Part shown: one piece after another, positions 6,203-14,547 of the stretch
Numbering within the stretch: the stretch's first letter is position 1
Layout of the letters: every line of letters begins with the position of its first letter
DNA from: Anaeromyxobacter paludicola
GTDB lineage: Bacteria > Myxococcota > Myxococcia > Myxococcales > Anaeromyxobacteraceae
Length of the DNA: 64,000 nt
Reading direction: 5' to 3'
Assembly: GCF_023169965.1 (NCBI RefSeq)
Contig: NZ_AP025592.1
Coordinates: 3,720,001-3,784,000, forward strand
The notes under the pieces: generated by a model
Databases searched by the model: none
What the model was told of the DNA's origin: nothing
What the model saw: the letters and a program-made list of their open reading frames with translations, nothing else
Program-made: the position numbers and the translations under genes

Positions 6203-8659
6203 ATGCATACCTTCAAGCGGTACGTCTTCCCGCTGCTCGCCGTGGCCGCGCTCGCGACCACCGCCTGCTCGGGCGCGGACGGTCTCAAGGGCGCCGACGG
6301 CGCGCCCGGAGCTGCCGGCACGAACGGCACCAACGGCACGAACGGCACCAACGGGGCGGACGCCACGGCGCTGCCCAAGGCCGAGTCCTGCCAGGTCTGT
6401 CACCCCACGGCCGGCGCGGATCACCAGGCCGTCTACAAGAAGTTCACCGATGCCTCCACCCTCGTCGCCTCGATCACGGGCGTCGCGAGCACGCTCAACG
6501 CCGACAACACCACCTACACCACGGTGGTGACCTTCACGCTGACCAAGAGCGGGCAGCCGTACGTCGGCGCCCTCGCCAACCTCGGCCAGAAGACGGTCTA
6601 CGCTGCGCCCTTCGACCCCGTCGCGCAGACCTTCGGCACGACCTTCCAGCTCAAGACCCTCGCCGAGGTCGGGAGCGGCACGTACACCGCCAAGGCCACG
6701 ACCCTGACGTTCGCCCCCGAGAGCTCGAACGCCTTCGTCTACGCGTACTTCGCTGACGCCGCGGACAAGCTCCCGCAGACCCCGACCGCCGGCCACTACG
6801 CCCTCTACGACAACGTCGCGAGCGCGGCCAAGGCGTACGGCACCGTGAACTACGCCTCCGTCGCCAACGTGGGCTCGCTCGACGCCAACGGCGTCGTCAC
6901 GGCGAGCGGCTGCGTGAGCTGCCACCCGAGCCCGTACATGAAGCACGGTTACCGCGCCGCGCAGGTCGCGGGGCTGACCGACTTCACCGCCTGCAAGGCC
7001 TGCCACTACGACAGCCGCGGCGGCACGGACTTCGGCTGGCAGGTCATCGCCGACGACCCGGCGACCTACGCCGGGGAGCTCGACGCCTCGGGCAATCCCA
7101 CCTTCACCAGCACGCAGACGACGTCCTACGGCTACACCGCGAACCTCATGAACGACGTGCACATGTCGCACGCCATGGAGTTCAACTACCCGCAGTCGAT
7201 GTCGAACTGCGTGACCTGCCACGCCAACCACCTCACCGGCGCGAGCGGCGTCCTCACCCAGGCCAACTTCAACGTGGCCACCTGCAAGAGCTGCCACCCG
7301 GTGACCGGCAAGAACGGCGACGCGACCCGCGCCCCGGCGCTCGTGAGCCTCATGGGCGCGAACTCCGCCCTCTCTGCGGTCCACGCCACCTACCTCGCCA
7401 ACGGCGCCTCCGCCATGTACGGCAACCCGGCCGCGGCGACCGGCTGCACCACCTGCCACGCCGACTCGGGCGCCGCGCACCTGGGCCCGAGCTTCTCCGA
7501 GATCCACAGCGGCTACAACGCCGCCATCTACAAGGCGGACGGCACGAAGTACTCGGCGTCGATCGCGGCGAGCGTCAGCTCCGCCACCTTCAACGCCACC
7601 ACGAACGCCGTGACCGTGAACTTCGGCATCTCCGGCGTCGCGGCCAACGCGATCGTGAAGCCCACCGTGGTGGTGAGCCTCTACGGCTACGACACCAAGG
7701 ACTTCGTGGTGAGCGGCCACAGCACCCAGGCCGACGGCACCTCGAACCTCGAGTGGTCGGAAGGCGCCATGCAGCGGAGCGCCCCGACCAAGTCGTCGAA
7801 CAGCGCCCGCCTGGTGGTCTCCCCCGCCACGGCGACGGCCGGCAACACCTCCTGGACCGCCACCGCCGACCTCTCCACCTGGGCCAGCATGATCGCCAGC
7901 GGTGAGGTGAAGCGCGTGGAGATCGCCGTCCTCCCCTCGATCGGCGTCAACCAGACCGTCGCGCCGAGCGCGACGACCAACCCGTACATCGCGGTCAAGG
8001 GCGTGACCAAGACCCTCGACCTCGTGAACAACGTGATCGTGGCCGACGCGAGCTCGTACGGCAAGGCGATCGTCAACGTGGACAAGTGCAACGGCTGCCA
8101 CGACGCCCTCGGCACGACGTTCCACAGCCCGTCGTACGGCTCGGCCGGCGTCGTCGCCTGCCGCATGTGCCACACCATCAACGACGGCGCGTACCACATC
8201 GAGATGCAGTCGCGGTCGATCGACTCGTACATCCACGCCATCCACTCCAGCCAGGCGCTCGACGTGGGCAGCGTCAACTTCGCCGACCCGGTCCAGAAGC
8301 TCCGTTACGGCCTGCACACCGAGGGCGTGTACCCGAAGTTCACGCTCGACTCCTGCGAGTCGTGCCACAACCCGGGGACCTACGAGGTGCCGGACCAGTC
8401 GAAGTCGCTCCCTGGCGTGCTGTCCGCCTCGGCGACGAACGCCTCCTGGAACCGCACCATCGGCTCGGTCCCGAGCGTCGTCACCGGTCCGGCCTCGCGC
8501 GCCTGCGGCTCCTGCCACCGCGCGAAGATGATCATCGAGGACAACGCCGGCGACCTGGCGTCGTTCAACGCGCACACCGCTTCCTTCGGGACCCAGGTCC
8601 CGGCGGGCACGGGCGTGCTCCAGACCGTCATCGACACGGTCCGGGCGACGTTCAAGTAG
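6203..8659 (+). CDS. OmcA/MtrC-family decahaem c-type cytochrome lipoprotein (first of two)
   Basis: An 818-residue multihaem cytochrome, presumably anchored on the outer membrane for electron transfer to extracellular acceptors. A signal peptide ends in a lipobox (ATTAC, about residue 22). Next comes a Gly-X-Y stretch with four GTN repeats, then exactly ten CXXCH haem-binding motifs: CQVCH, CVSCH, CKACH, CVTCH, CKSCH, CTTCH, CNGCH, CRMCH, CESCH and CGSCH. They form an early group of six and a late group of four around a beta-rich middle, as in MtrC/OmcA proteins. The reading could start at TTG 6182, but ATG 6203 begins the signal peptide and has GGAG 12 bases ahead. The same GGAGAT-plus-A-rich spacer precedes the second cytochrome. 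Maturation needs the Ccm/Ccs machinery, not seen here. Confidence 0.92.
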   Translation: MHTFKRYVFPLLAVAALATTACSGADGLKGADGAPGAAGTNGTNGTNGTNGADATALPKAESCQVCHPTAGADHQAVYKKFTDASTLVASITGVASTLNADNTTYTTVVTFTLTKSGQPYVGALANLGQKTVYAAPFDPVAQTFGTTFQLKTLAEVGSGTYTAKATTLTFAPESSNAFVYAYFADAADKLPQTPTAGHYALYDNVASAAKAYGTVNYASVANVGSLDANGVVTASGCVSCHPSPYMKHGYRAAQVAGLTDFTACKACHYDSRGGTDFGWQVIADDPATYAGELDASGNPTFTSTQTTSYGYTANLMNDVHMSHAMEFNYPQSMSNCVTCHANHLTGASGVLTQANFNVATCKSCHPVTGKNGDATRAPALVSLMGANSALSAVHATYLANGASAMYGNPAAATGCTTCHADSGAAHLGPSFSEIHSGYNAAIYKADGTKYSASIAASVSSATFNATTNAVTVNFGISGVAANAIVKPTVVVSLYGYDTKDFVVSGHSTQADGTSNLEWSEGAMQRSAPTKSSNSARLVVSPATATAGNTSWTATADLSTWASMIASGEVKRVEIAVLPSIGVNQTVAPSATTNPYIAVKGVTKTLDLVNNVIVADASSYGKAIVNVDKCNGCHDALGTTFHSPSYGSAGVVACRMCHTINDGAYHIEMQSRSIDSYIHAIHSSQALDVGSVNFADPVQKLRYGLHTEGVYPKFTLDSCESCHNPGTYEVPDQSKSLPGVLSASATNASWNRTIGSVPSVVTGPASRACGSCHRAKMIIEDNAGDLASFNAHTASFGTQVPAGTGVLQTVIDTVRATFK

Positions 8660-8672
8660 TCCCGAGGGCGGG

Positions 8673-8696
8673 CGAGGTGGGCGCCGTCCCGCCTCG
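8673..8696 (+). terminator. First 3' hairpin after cytochrome 1, competes with the next
   Basis: CGAGGTGGG (8673-8681) pairs with CCCGCCTCG (8688-8696), with one G-T wobble, over a six-base loop. It lies 13 bases after the stop and has no T run. Its right arm, extended to 8698, is also perfectly complementary to 8728-8738 of the following terminator, so the two hairpins can exchange partners. Confidence 0.5.
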
Positions 8697-8727
8697 TCCG
8701 TCCTGAGCACCTGATCCAGAGCTGAAC

Positions 8728-8764
8728 GACGAGGCGGGCCGCGAGGCCCGCCTCGTCTGCTTTT
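8728..8764 (+). terminator. Strong intrinsic terminator between the two cytochrome genes
   Basis: GACGAGGCGGGCC (8728-8740) and GGCCCGCCTCGTC (8745-8757) form a perfect 13-bp stem closed by GCGA, followed by TGCTTTT. This is the clearest Rho-independent terminator on the plus strand of the window. It should separate most transcription of the two cytochromes. Confidence 0.85.
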
Positions 8765-8861
8765 CGGGGGTCGAGCCCGCGCTCCGTGGGCGCTCCGGGT
8801 CCATTTCCCCGCCCCGGAGGGGCGCTCGCGAGAAATGGGGTTGCGGGTCGCCGCGGTGTAT

Positions 8862-8910
8862 CATCCGGCGCGCCCGGCCGGAACCGGCCCGAGGCGCGCC
8901 GGATGGTTTT
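8862..8910 (+). promoter_or_regulatory. Long hairpin plus T4 immediately before cytochrome 2
   Basis: CATCCGGCGCGCC (8862-8874) is perfectly complementary to GGCGCGCCGGATG (8893-8905). Inside, GGCCG (8876-8880) pairs with CGGCC (8885-8889) around GAAC. The stem is followed by G and TTTT (8907-8910), then the GAGGAG ribosome site at 8915-8920. In RNA this reads as a terminator placed in the leader, an attenuator layout. As DNA it could be an operator, because a TATCAT -10-like box (8859-8864) overlaps its left arm. Confidence 0.55.
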
Positions 8911-8932
8911 ACTCGAGGAGATGAAAAAGACT

Positions 8933-11350
8933 ATGCGTGAACTTACGTCGAAGCGGCTGTCGGCCATGGTCGTCGCGCTGGCGGCATCGGCAGCGCTCGC
9001 CGGCTGCAGCGGGAGCAAGGGAGACACGGGGGCCCAGGGGTCGCAAGGGCCCGCCGGCGCTCCGGGCTCGTCGGGGTCCGGGACGACCGCCACGGTCTCC
9101 CGCCTGTACGCCAGGATCAAGGCGGTCAGCGTCCCGAACGCCACCACCACGGGCGGCAGCCCGACGGTGACCTATCAGCTCTTCACCGACGCCGCGATGA
9201 CCCAGGCCGCGCCCTGCGCCGGCGGGACGGGCGGCTACGCGGCCTTCACCCCCAACTTCACCATCGCCAAGCTGGTCGCCGATCCGGTCGACGCGAAGGC
9301 CACGGTCTGGAAGAGCTACCTCAACAAGCAGATCAACACGCCGCCCGTGACCGTCGCCACCATCGAGGGCAGCCACGACACCGTCGCCGGCACGCTCAAG
9401 GACAATGGCGACGGCACCTGTAGCTACACCTACGCCGCCGACCTCTCGAAGAAGGTGAGCCCGAGCGCGACCGTCGGCGTGACCGAGGCGTACGAGCCGA
9501 CCGCCGTCACCCGCTTCGGCATGCAGAACAACCCCTCGGAGCCGAGCGCCACCCAGCCGGCCTTCGACGGCTTCGTGGACGTCGTCCCGGCGACCGGGGC
9601 GATCCAGGCCGCCGATCCGCGCCAGATCGTCAGCGACGCGGCCTGCAACGCCTGCCACCAGCAGATCGCCCACCACGGCGCGAAGCGGCTCTCGGTCGGC
9701 TACTGCGTCACCTGCCACAACGCGAGCACGCCCGACCCGGATCCCACCTCGGTGAACTCGACCTCGCTCGACCTCGCGGCGATGATCCACAAGATCCACC
9801 AGGGCAAGAACCTGCCGAGCGTCTCGGGCAAGAGCTTCACCACCAACGCGCTCGCGGGGGGCGCGACCGCGCAGACGCTCGTCGTGAACGGCACCGACTA
9901 CAGCGCCGTCGGCTTCCCGCAGGACACCGGGAACTGCACCGTGTGCCACGCCGTCACGAGCGGCACCGCCGCGGGCTACTGGAAGAGCGAGATCTCGATC
10001 GCCAACTGCACGAGCTGTCACGACCGGACGAGCTTCGACGCGACGCCGCCGGCCGGCTACCTCGCGCACGCGCCGGTTGCGGACGGGAGCTGCGCCTTCT
10101 GCCACGGCCCGAACTCGGCGCTCGACGTCGCCAAGGTGCACGCGCTCGCCGCCCCCGGGCCGGCGCAGCAGCAGGCGAAGTTCACCATCCTCGGCGTCAC
10201 CCAGACCGCCCCCGGCCAGTTCCCGGTGGTGCAGTTCTCGGTGACCGACCCCACCAACGGCGGGGCCAACGAGGACCTCGCCACCGACGCCCGCTGGAAG
10301 GCGGGCGCGAACAGCCGCCTCTTCGTGACCATCGCCTGGACCACCAAGGCGGGTGACTGGAACAACGCCGGGGCCGGCAAGGCCGGTCAGCCGCTCACCA
10401 TCGGCGTCGTGAACAACGGCGCCTTCGCCCCCGCCACCGTCAACGGCCAGCCCAACCCCGGCACGACGGTGAAGAACGCCGACGGCACCTACACCGTCAC
10501 CTCCACGACCGCCATCCCGGCGAACGCGGTGGGCAGCGGCGCGGCCCTCATCGAGGGGCACCCCGGCAGCGCCGCGGCGAGCACCGCCAACTTCAACAAC
10601 CCCCGCTTCGCGGTGACCAACGCGACCCAGTTCTTCCCGGTCACCGACGCCACGGCGGTTCCCCGCCGCGACGTGGTCGATGTGGCCAAGTGCGACAAGT
10701 GTCACGGCCTCCTCTCGCTCCACGGCAACAACCGGACCGACGACATCAACTCGTGCGTGATCTGCCACAACGTGGCCGGTACCGACGTGAGCCGCCGCTC
10801 CGGCGCGACGATGGTCGGCGGGAAGTCCACGCTGGACAACAAGGCGGAGCAGTCGATCCAGCTCGCGGTGATGGTGCACGCCATCCACTCCGGCGCGCAC
10901 CTGCCGTACACGCCGGGCATCGTGGTCTACGGGTTCGGCGGGTCCACCAACGACTTCCGCGACGTGTCCCTGCCCGAGGGCAACTCGATCGGCAAGTGCG
11001 GCATCTGCCACACCGACGCGGCCCCCATCCCGCACCCGCCCGTCGGGCTCGCCGAGGACGTCACGGTGGGCAACGCGAACGGCACCGACCAGACGGTCTA
11101 CTACCGGGTCAGCAAGACCGCGGCGGTCTGCTCGTCGTGCCACGCCAACGGCACCGCCTTCGCGCACATGGTCCTGAACGGCGCTTACGACAGCACCCCG
11201 GCCAGCCCGGCGGTGGCGGGCGCCAACTACAACGTGCTGAGCTACGACCTCGACCCGAACCTCGCGGTTCCGGCCAAGAGCGTCGAGACCTGCTCGGTCT
11301 GCCACGGCCCCGGCGCGATCGCCGACACCGCCGTGCTCCACGGGAAGTAG
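8933..11350 (+). CDS. OmcA/MtrC-family decahaem c-type cytochrome lipoprotein (second of two)
   Basis: An 805-residue lipoprotein cytochrome with ten CXXCH motifs: CNACH, CVTCH, CTVCH, CTSCH, CAFCH, CDKCH, CVICH, CGICH, CSSCH and CSVCH, split five and five. The blocks CNACHQQIAHHG and CDKCHGLLSLHG, each followed by a second haem motif, are hallmarks of the OmcA/MtrC family. The signal peptide ends at a lipobox (ALAGC) and is followed by a short Gly-X-Y run (GDTGAQGSQGPAGAPG). ATG 8933 is chosen over 8921 and 8903 because GAGGAG then sits 12 bases upstream, mirroring the first cytochrome. The likely role is extracellular electron transfer to metal oxides or similar acceptors. No porin partner (MtrB/PioB type) is beside it. 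The two proteins differ a lot in the linker regions, so they are not a recent duplication. Confidence 0.93.
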   Translation: MRELTSKRLSAMVVALAASAALAGCSGSKGDTGAQGSQGPAGAPGSSGSGTTATVSRLYARIKAVSVPNATTTGGSPTVTYQLFTDAAMTQAAPCAGGTGGYAAFTPNFTIAKLVADPVDAKATVWKSYLNKQINTPPVTVATIEGSHDTVAGTLKDNGDGTCSYTYAADLSKKVSPSATVGVTEAYEPTAVTRFGMQNNPSEPSATQPAFDGFVDVVPATGAIQAADPRQIVSDAACNACHQQIAHHGAKRLSVGYCVTCHNASTPDPDPTSVNSTSLDLAAMIHKIHQGKNLPSVSGKSFTTNALAGGATAQTLVVNGTDYSAVGFPQDTGNCTVCHAVTSGTAAGYWKSEISIANCTSCHDRTSFDATPPAGYLAHAPVADGSCAFCHGPNSALDVAKVHALAAPGPAQQQAKFTILGVTQTAPGQFPVVQFSVTDPTNGGANEDLATDARWKAGANSRLFVTIAWTTKAGDWNNAGAGKAGQPLTIGVVNNGAFAPATVNGQPNPGTTVKNADGTYTVTSTTAIPANAVGSGAALIEGHPGSAAASTANFNNPRFAVTNATQFFPVTDATAVPRRDVVDVAKCDKCHGLLSLHGNNRTDDINSCVICHNVAGTDVSRRSGATMVGGKSTLDNKAEQSIQLAVMVHAIHSGAHLPYTPGIVVYGFGGSTNDFRDVSLPEGNSIGKCGICHTDAAPIPHPPVGLAEDVTVGNANGTDQTVYYRVSKTAAVCSSCHANGTAFAHMVLNGAYDSTPASPAVAGANYNVLSYDLDPNLAVPAKSVETCSVCHGPGAIADTAVLHGK

Positions 11351-11376
11351 CCGGCGCTCGAGCCGGAAGAACGTGA

Positions 11377-11403
11377 GGGGGCGGGCCCGCCGGGTCCGCC
11401 CCC
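11377..11403 (+). terminator. GC-rich terminator-like hairpin after cytochrome 2
   Basis: GGGGGCGGGCCC (11377-11388) pairs with GGGTCCGCCCCC (11392-11403), with one G-T wobble, over a three-base loop. Only TT follows. It lies 26 bases after the stop and 21 bases before the next start codon. Confidence 0.55.
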
Positions 11404-11424
11404 TTCGCGTTATAGTCGTCGGGA

Positions 11425-12321
11425 ATGAAGCTCCGCCGCGTCTACCCGCTGATCATCGGCTTCGTCCTCGGCCCGGCGACGCTGATGCTGACCGTCGGGA
11501 TCCTCATCCTGGTGTTCGGCTCGGCCGCCCGCGACTACGTCTTCGGCGGGCTCATCCTGGCGCTCGTCACCACCACCATCATCGGCACCGCCGCCACCCT
11601 CGCCGTGCTCTACCGCGAGGCCAACGTGGCGAAGCTCCAGACCGAGTTCGTGAACAAGGTCTCGCACGACCTGCGCACGCCGCTCACCAGCATCCGCATG
11701 TTCGTGGAGACGCTGCAGATGGGGCGGCTGCCCGACCCGGCGCGCCAGGCCGAGGCGCTCGCCATCCTCTCCGACGAGACCGCCCGGCTCTCCGCGCTCA
11801 TCAACCGGCTGCTCGACTGGGCGCGCATGGAGTCGGGCAAGCGCGCCTACCACTTCCGGCCCGAGCCGGTCGGCGCCGTGGTGGACGCGGCGCTGCGCGC
11901 CTTCGAGCCGATGCTGCTCTCCGGGAACGCCACGCTCACCCGGGACGTGCCCGACGGCCTGCCGCTGGTGCGCTGCGACCGCGAGGCGATCGTGGAGGCG
12001 CTCCTGAACCTGCTCCACAACGCCTACAAGTACACCGGGCCGGACAAGCAGATCACCGTGGCGGCGCGCGTGGAGGGCCCGACGGTCCTCGTGACGGTGA
12101 GCGACAACGGACCCGGCATCGCCCTGCGCGACCAGAAGCGGATCTTCGAGAAGTTCTACCGGGCGAAGGACCCGCTCGACCGGACCATCGAGGGCTCCGG
12201 GCTCGGGCTGCCCATGGTGAAGCACATCCTCACGGCGCACCGCGGCAAGGTGAGCGTCTCGTCGCAGCTGGGGGCCGGGACCACCTTCACGGTGGCGCTC
12301 CCGGTGGCGATCCCGGCATGA
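11425..12321 (+). CDS. Membrane-bound sensor histidine kinase
   Basis: A 298-residue kinase. Two hydrophobic segments (about 8-30 and 38-58) lie so close together that no real periplasmic sensing domain fits between them. Then come the phosphoacceptor box VSHDLRTPL (H81), a dimerisation helix, the N box (LNLLHNAYKY), the G1 box DNGPGI and the G2 box GSGLGLPM. It resembles small HAMP-less kinases that sense within the membrane or through a partner protein. The response regulator gene starts 20 bases after its stop, so the two are a cognate pair. The stimulus is unknown; the position after the cytochromes makes a redox or membrane signal possible, but that is only an inference. Confidence 0.9.
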   Translation: MKLRRVYPLIIGFVLGPATLMLTVGILILVFGSAARDYVFGGLILALVTTTIIGTAATLAVLYREANVAKLQTEFVNKVSHDLRTPLTSIRMFVETLQMGRLPDPARQAEALAILSDETARLSALINRLLDWARMESGKRAYHFRPEPVGAVVDAALRAFEPMLLSGNATLTRDVPDGLPLVRCDREAIVEALLNLLHNAYKYTGPDKQITVAARVEGPTVLVTVSDNGPGIALRDQKRIFEKFYRAKDPLDRTIEGSGLGLPMVKHILTAHRGKVSVSSQLGAGTTFTVALPVAIPA

Positions 12322-12340
12322 TCCAGGGGAGGGCGACGGC

Positions 12341-13033
12341 GTGAGCGAGAAGATCCTGGTGGTCGAGGACGACCCGTCCATCCTGCGCGGGCTGCAGCTC
12401 AACCTGGGCATGGAGGGGTACGCGGTCCGCTCCGCCATGGACGGCGAGACCGGGCTCGCCCTGGCCCGCACCGAGCGGCCCGACCTCATCCTGCTCGACG
12501 TGGGGCTGCCGCGCCTCTCCGGGCTCGACTTCATCCGGGCGCTCCGCGCCGAGGACCCCGACGTGCCGATCCTGGTCGTCTCCGCCAAGGGGCAGGAGAC
12601 CGACAAGGTGACGGGCCTCTCGCTCGGCGCCGACGACTACGTCGTGAAGCCCTTCGCCCTCAAGGAGCTGCTCGCGCGCATCGGCGCCGCCCTGCGCCGG
12701 CGCCGGTCGCGCGGCGAGACCGGCCCCCGGCGCAACGTGAAGAAGGCCGGCGTCATCGTCCTCGACCTCGACGCCCGGCGCGCCACGGTGGAGGGTCGCG
12801 AGGTGGAGCTCACGAGCCGCGAGTACGATCTCCTCGCCTTCTTCGTCTCGCACCCGGGGCGCGTGCACAGCCGCGAGCAGCTCATCCAGGCGGTCTGGGG
12901 GCACGGCTACTCCGGCACCGGCCGCACCGTGGACAACTTCGTGGTCCGGCTGCGCCAGCACATCGGCGACGACGCCGAGCACCCCCGCCACCTCGAGACG
13001 GTGCGCGGGCTGGGGTACCGGTTCACGCCCTGA
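12341..13033 (+). CDS. OmpR/PhoB-family response regulator
   Basis: A 230-residue transcription factor. The receiver domain (1-120) has the acidic pair ED-D near 9-11, phosphoacceptor D53 in LLDVGLP, the switch serine S81 and K103 in VVKPF. The C-terminal winged helix (about 135-230) contains ELTSREYDLLAFF and ends with the typical TVRGLGYRF. It starts at GTG 12341 with GGGGAGGG eight bases upstream. It is phosphorylated by the preceding kinase. The target genes are not visible. It converges with selA with a gap of only 13 bases. Confidence 0.94.
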   Translation: MSEKILVVEDDPSILRGLQLNLGMEGYAVRSAMDGETGLALARTERPDLILLDVGLPRLSGLDFIRALRAEDPDVPILVVSAKGQETDKVTGLSLGADDYVVKPFALKELLARIGAALRRRRSRGETGPRRNVKKAGVIVLDLDARRATVEGREVELTSREYDLLAFFVSHPGRVHSREQLIQAVWGHGYSGTGRTVDNFVVRLRQHIGDDAEHPRHLETVRGLGYRFTP

Positions 13034-13046
13034 GGGCGCTCCCGCG

Positions 13047-14471
13047 CTACGCGACCGCCGCCCGGATCGCCCCGAGCAGCGACTCGTCCTCGCCCGGCTG
13101 CACCGTGCGGGGGTCGAACAGCAGCGCCCCTTCCTCGATGCGCGCCACCACCGGCGCCGCCCCGTCGCGCAGGCGCGCGGCGACGGCGTCCGGGTCGGGC
13201 AGCGGCAGCGCCAGCGCGCGCGAGGGGAGGGTGACGCCCGGGAGCGAGCCGCCGCCCACCGCCGACGCGACCTCCCGGACGCTCGCGCCCGGCACGAGCC
13301 CGGCGAGCGCCTCCCGCCAGCGCCCGGCCCGCTCGGCGAGCGCCTCCGGCGAGAGGGCGATGGCGCGCCAGATCGGGATCTTCGCGAGCGCCTCGCCCCG
13401 CTCGTAGTGGGCGAGCGTGGCGGAGAGGCCGGCCAGCGTCACCTTGTCCACGCGCAGCGCCCGGGTGAGCGGGTGGCTGCGGCAGCGCGCGATCGCCTCG
13501 CGCCGGCCGACGAGGATGCCCGCCTGCGGCCCGCCGAGCAGCTTGTCGCCGGAGAAGGTGACGAGGTCGGCGCCGGCGGCCACCCGCTCCGGCACGGTCG
13601 GCTCGCTGCCCAGCCCGAAGGGCGCGGTGGGGAGGAGCGTGCCCGAGCCGAGGTCGTCCACCACCGCGAGCCCCCGCGCGCGGCCGAGCGCGCAGAGCTC
13701 CTCGAGCGCCGCGTCGTGGACGAAGCCGGACATGGCGAAGTTGGAGCGGTGCACCGAGAGCAGGATCGCCGTCCGCGGCCCGATGGCCGCCTCGTAGTCG
13801 CGGGCGTAGGTGCGGTTGGTGGTGCCCACCTCGACGAGCGCGCACCCGGAGCGGCGCAGCACGTCGGGGATGCGGAAGCCGCCGCCGATCTCGACGAGCT
13901 GGCCGCGCGAGATGATCACCTCGGGCGGGCCGCCGGCGTCGGCGGGGCGATCCCCCGAGAGGGCGCCCAGGGCGAGCATGACCGCCGCGGCGTTGTTGTT
14001 CACGACCAGGGCGTCCTCGGCCCCGGTGAGCCGACGCAGCGCGTCGGCGGCGTGCCCGTACCGATCGCCGCGCCGACCCTCCCCAAGTGAGTACTCGAGA
14101 TTGGTGTATCCGCGCCCGATGGCGCTCATTGCGCCAATCGTCTCCTCGGACAGCGGCGAGCGCCCCAAATTGGTATGGATGAGGATGCCGGTGGCATTGA
14201 TCACGCCGCGCAGCGACCCGCGGGCGGCCACCTCCAGCCGGCCGACCAGCCGGGCCTCGATCGCCGCCGGCGCGGGGCAGGCGCCGCCGTCGCGCACCGA
14301 GTTCCTTACCGCGTCCAGAAGGGCCCGTATTTCCTGCATGACCGGCTCGTGTCCGAGCTGCGCGAGGAGCCCCTCGCGCTCGGCCGCCGCGAGCAGCCGG
14401 TCGCTCTTCGGGATCTTCCTCAGCTCCTCGGCGGCGGGGGCGGGCCGGTCGTCCATCTTGATCCGTGCCAT
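13047..14471 (-). CDS. selA: L-seryl-tRNA(Sec) selenium transferase
   Basis: A 474-residue PLP enzyme that converts seryl-tRNA(Sec) to selenocysteinyl-tRNA(Sec) using selenophosphate, the bacterial route to Sec. Seen: the N-terminal [10 protein letters not shown] block, the conserved [17 protein letters not shown], the [11 protein letters not shown] segment, and the PLP lysine in [14 protein letters not shown] (K310). The length matches bacterial SelA (about 460). It is transcribed away from nuoL. selB lies 11 kb away on the same strand, inside a different operon. Neither selD nor the Sec tRNA gene is seen in the window. Confidence 0.96.
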   Translation of the reverse strand: MARIKMDDRPAPAAEELRKIPKSDRLLAAAEREGLLAQLGHEPVMQEIRALLDAVRNSVRDGGACPAPAAIEARLVGRLEVAARGSLRGVINATGILIHTNLGRSPLSEETIGAMSAIGRGYTNLEYSLGEGRRGDRYGHAADALRRLTGAEDALVVNNNAAAVMLALGALSGDRPADAGGPPEVIISRGQLVEIGGGFRIPDVLRRSGCALVEVGTTNRTYARDYEAAIGPRTAILLSVHRSNFAMSGFVHDAALEELCALGRARGLAVVDDLGSGTLLPTAPFGLGSEPTVPERVAAGADLVTFSGDKLLGGPQAGILVGRREAIARCRSHPLTRALRVDKVTLAGLSATLAHYERGEALAKIPIWRAIALSPEALAERAGRWREALAGLVPGASVREVASAVGGGSLPGVTLPSRALALPLPDPDAVAARLRDGAAPVVARIEEGALLFDPRTVQPGEDESLLGAIRAAVA

Positions 14472-14547
14472 ACCAGTTGGCCCCTGATATGTCTCGCGAA
14501 AGTCAATCGTTGCAGATCGTCCTCACTACGGGTAATCCTTCCCGCCC

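Noticed and set aside
8903-8932. Earlier starts (8903 or 8921) for the second cytochrome
   Set aside because: 8921 directly abuts the GAGGAG ribosome site and 8903 lies in the hairpin. 8933 gives the same 12-base spacing as the first cytochrome.
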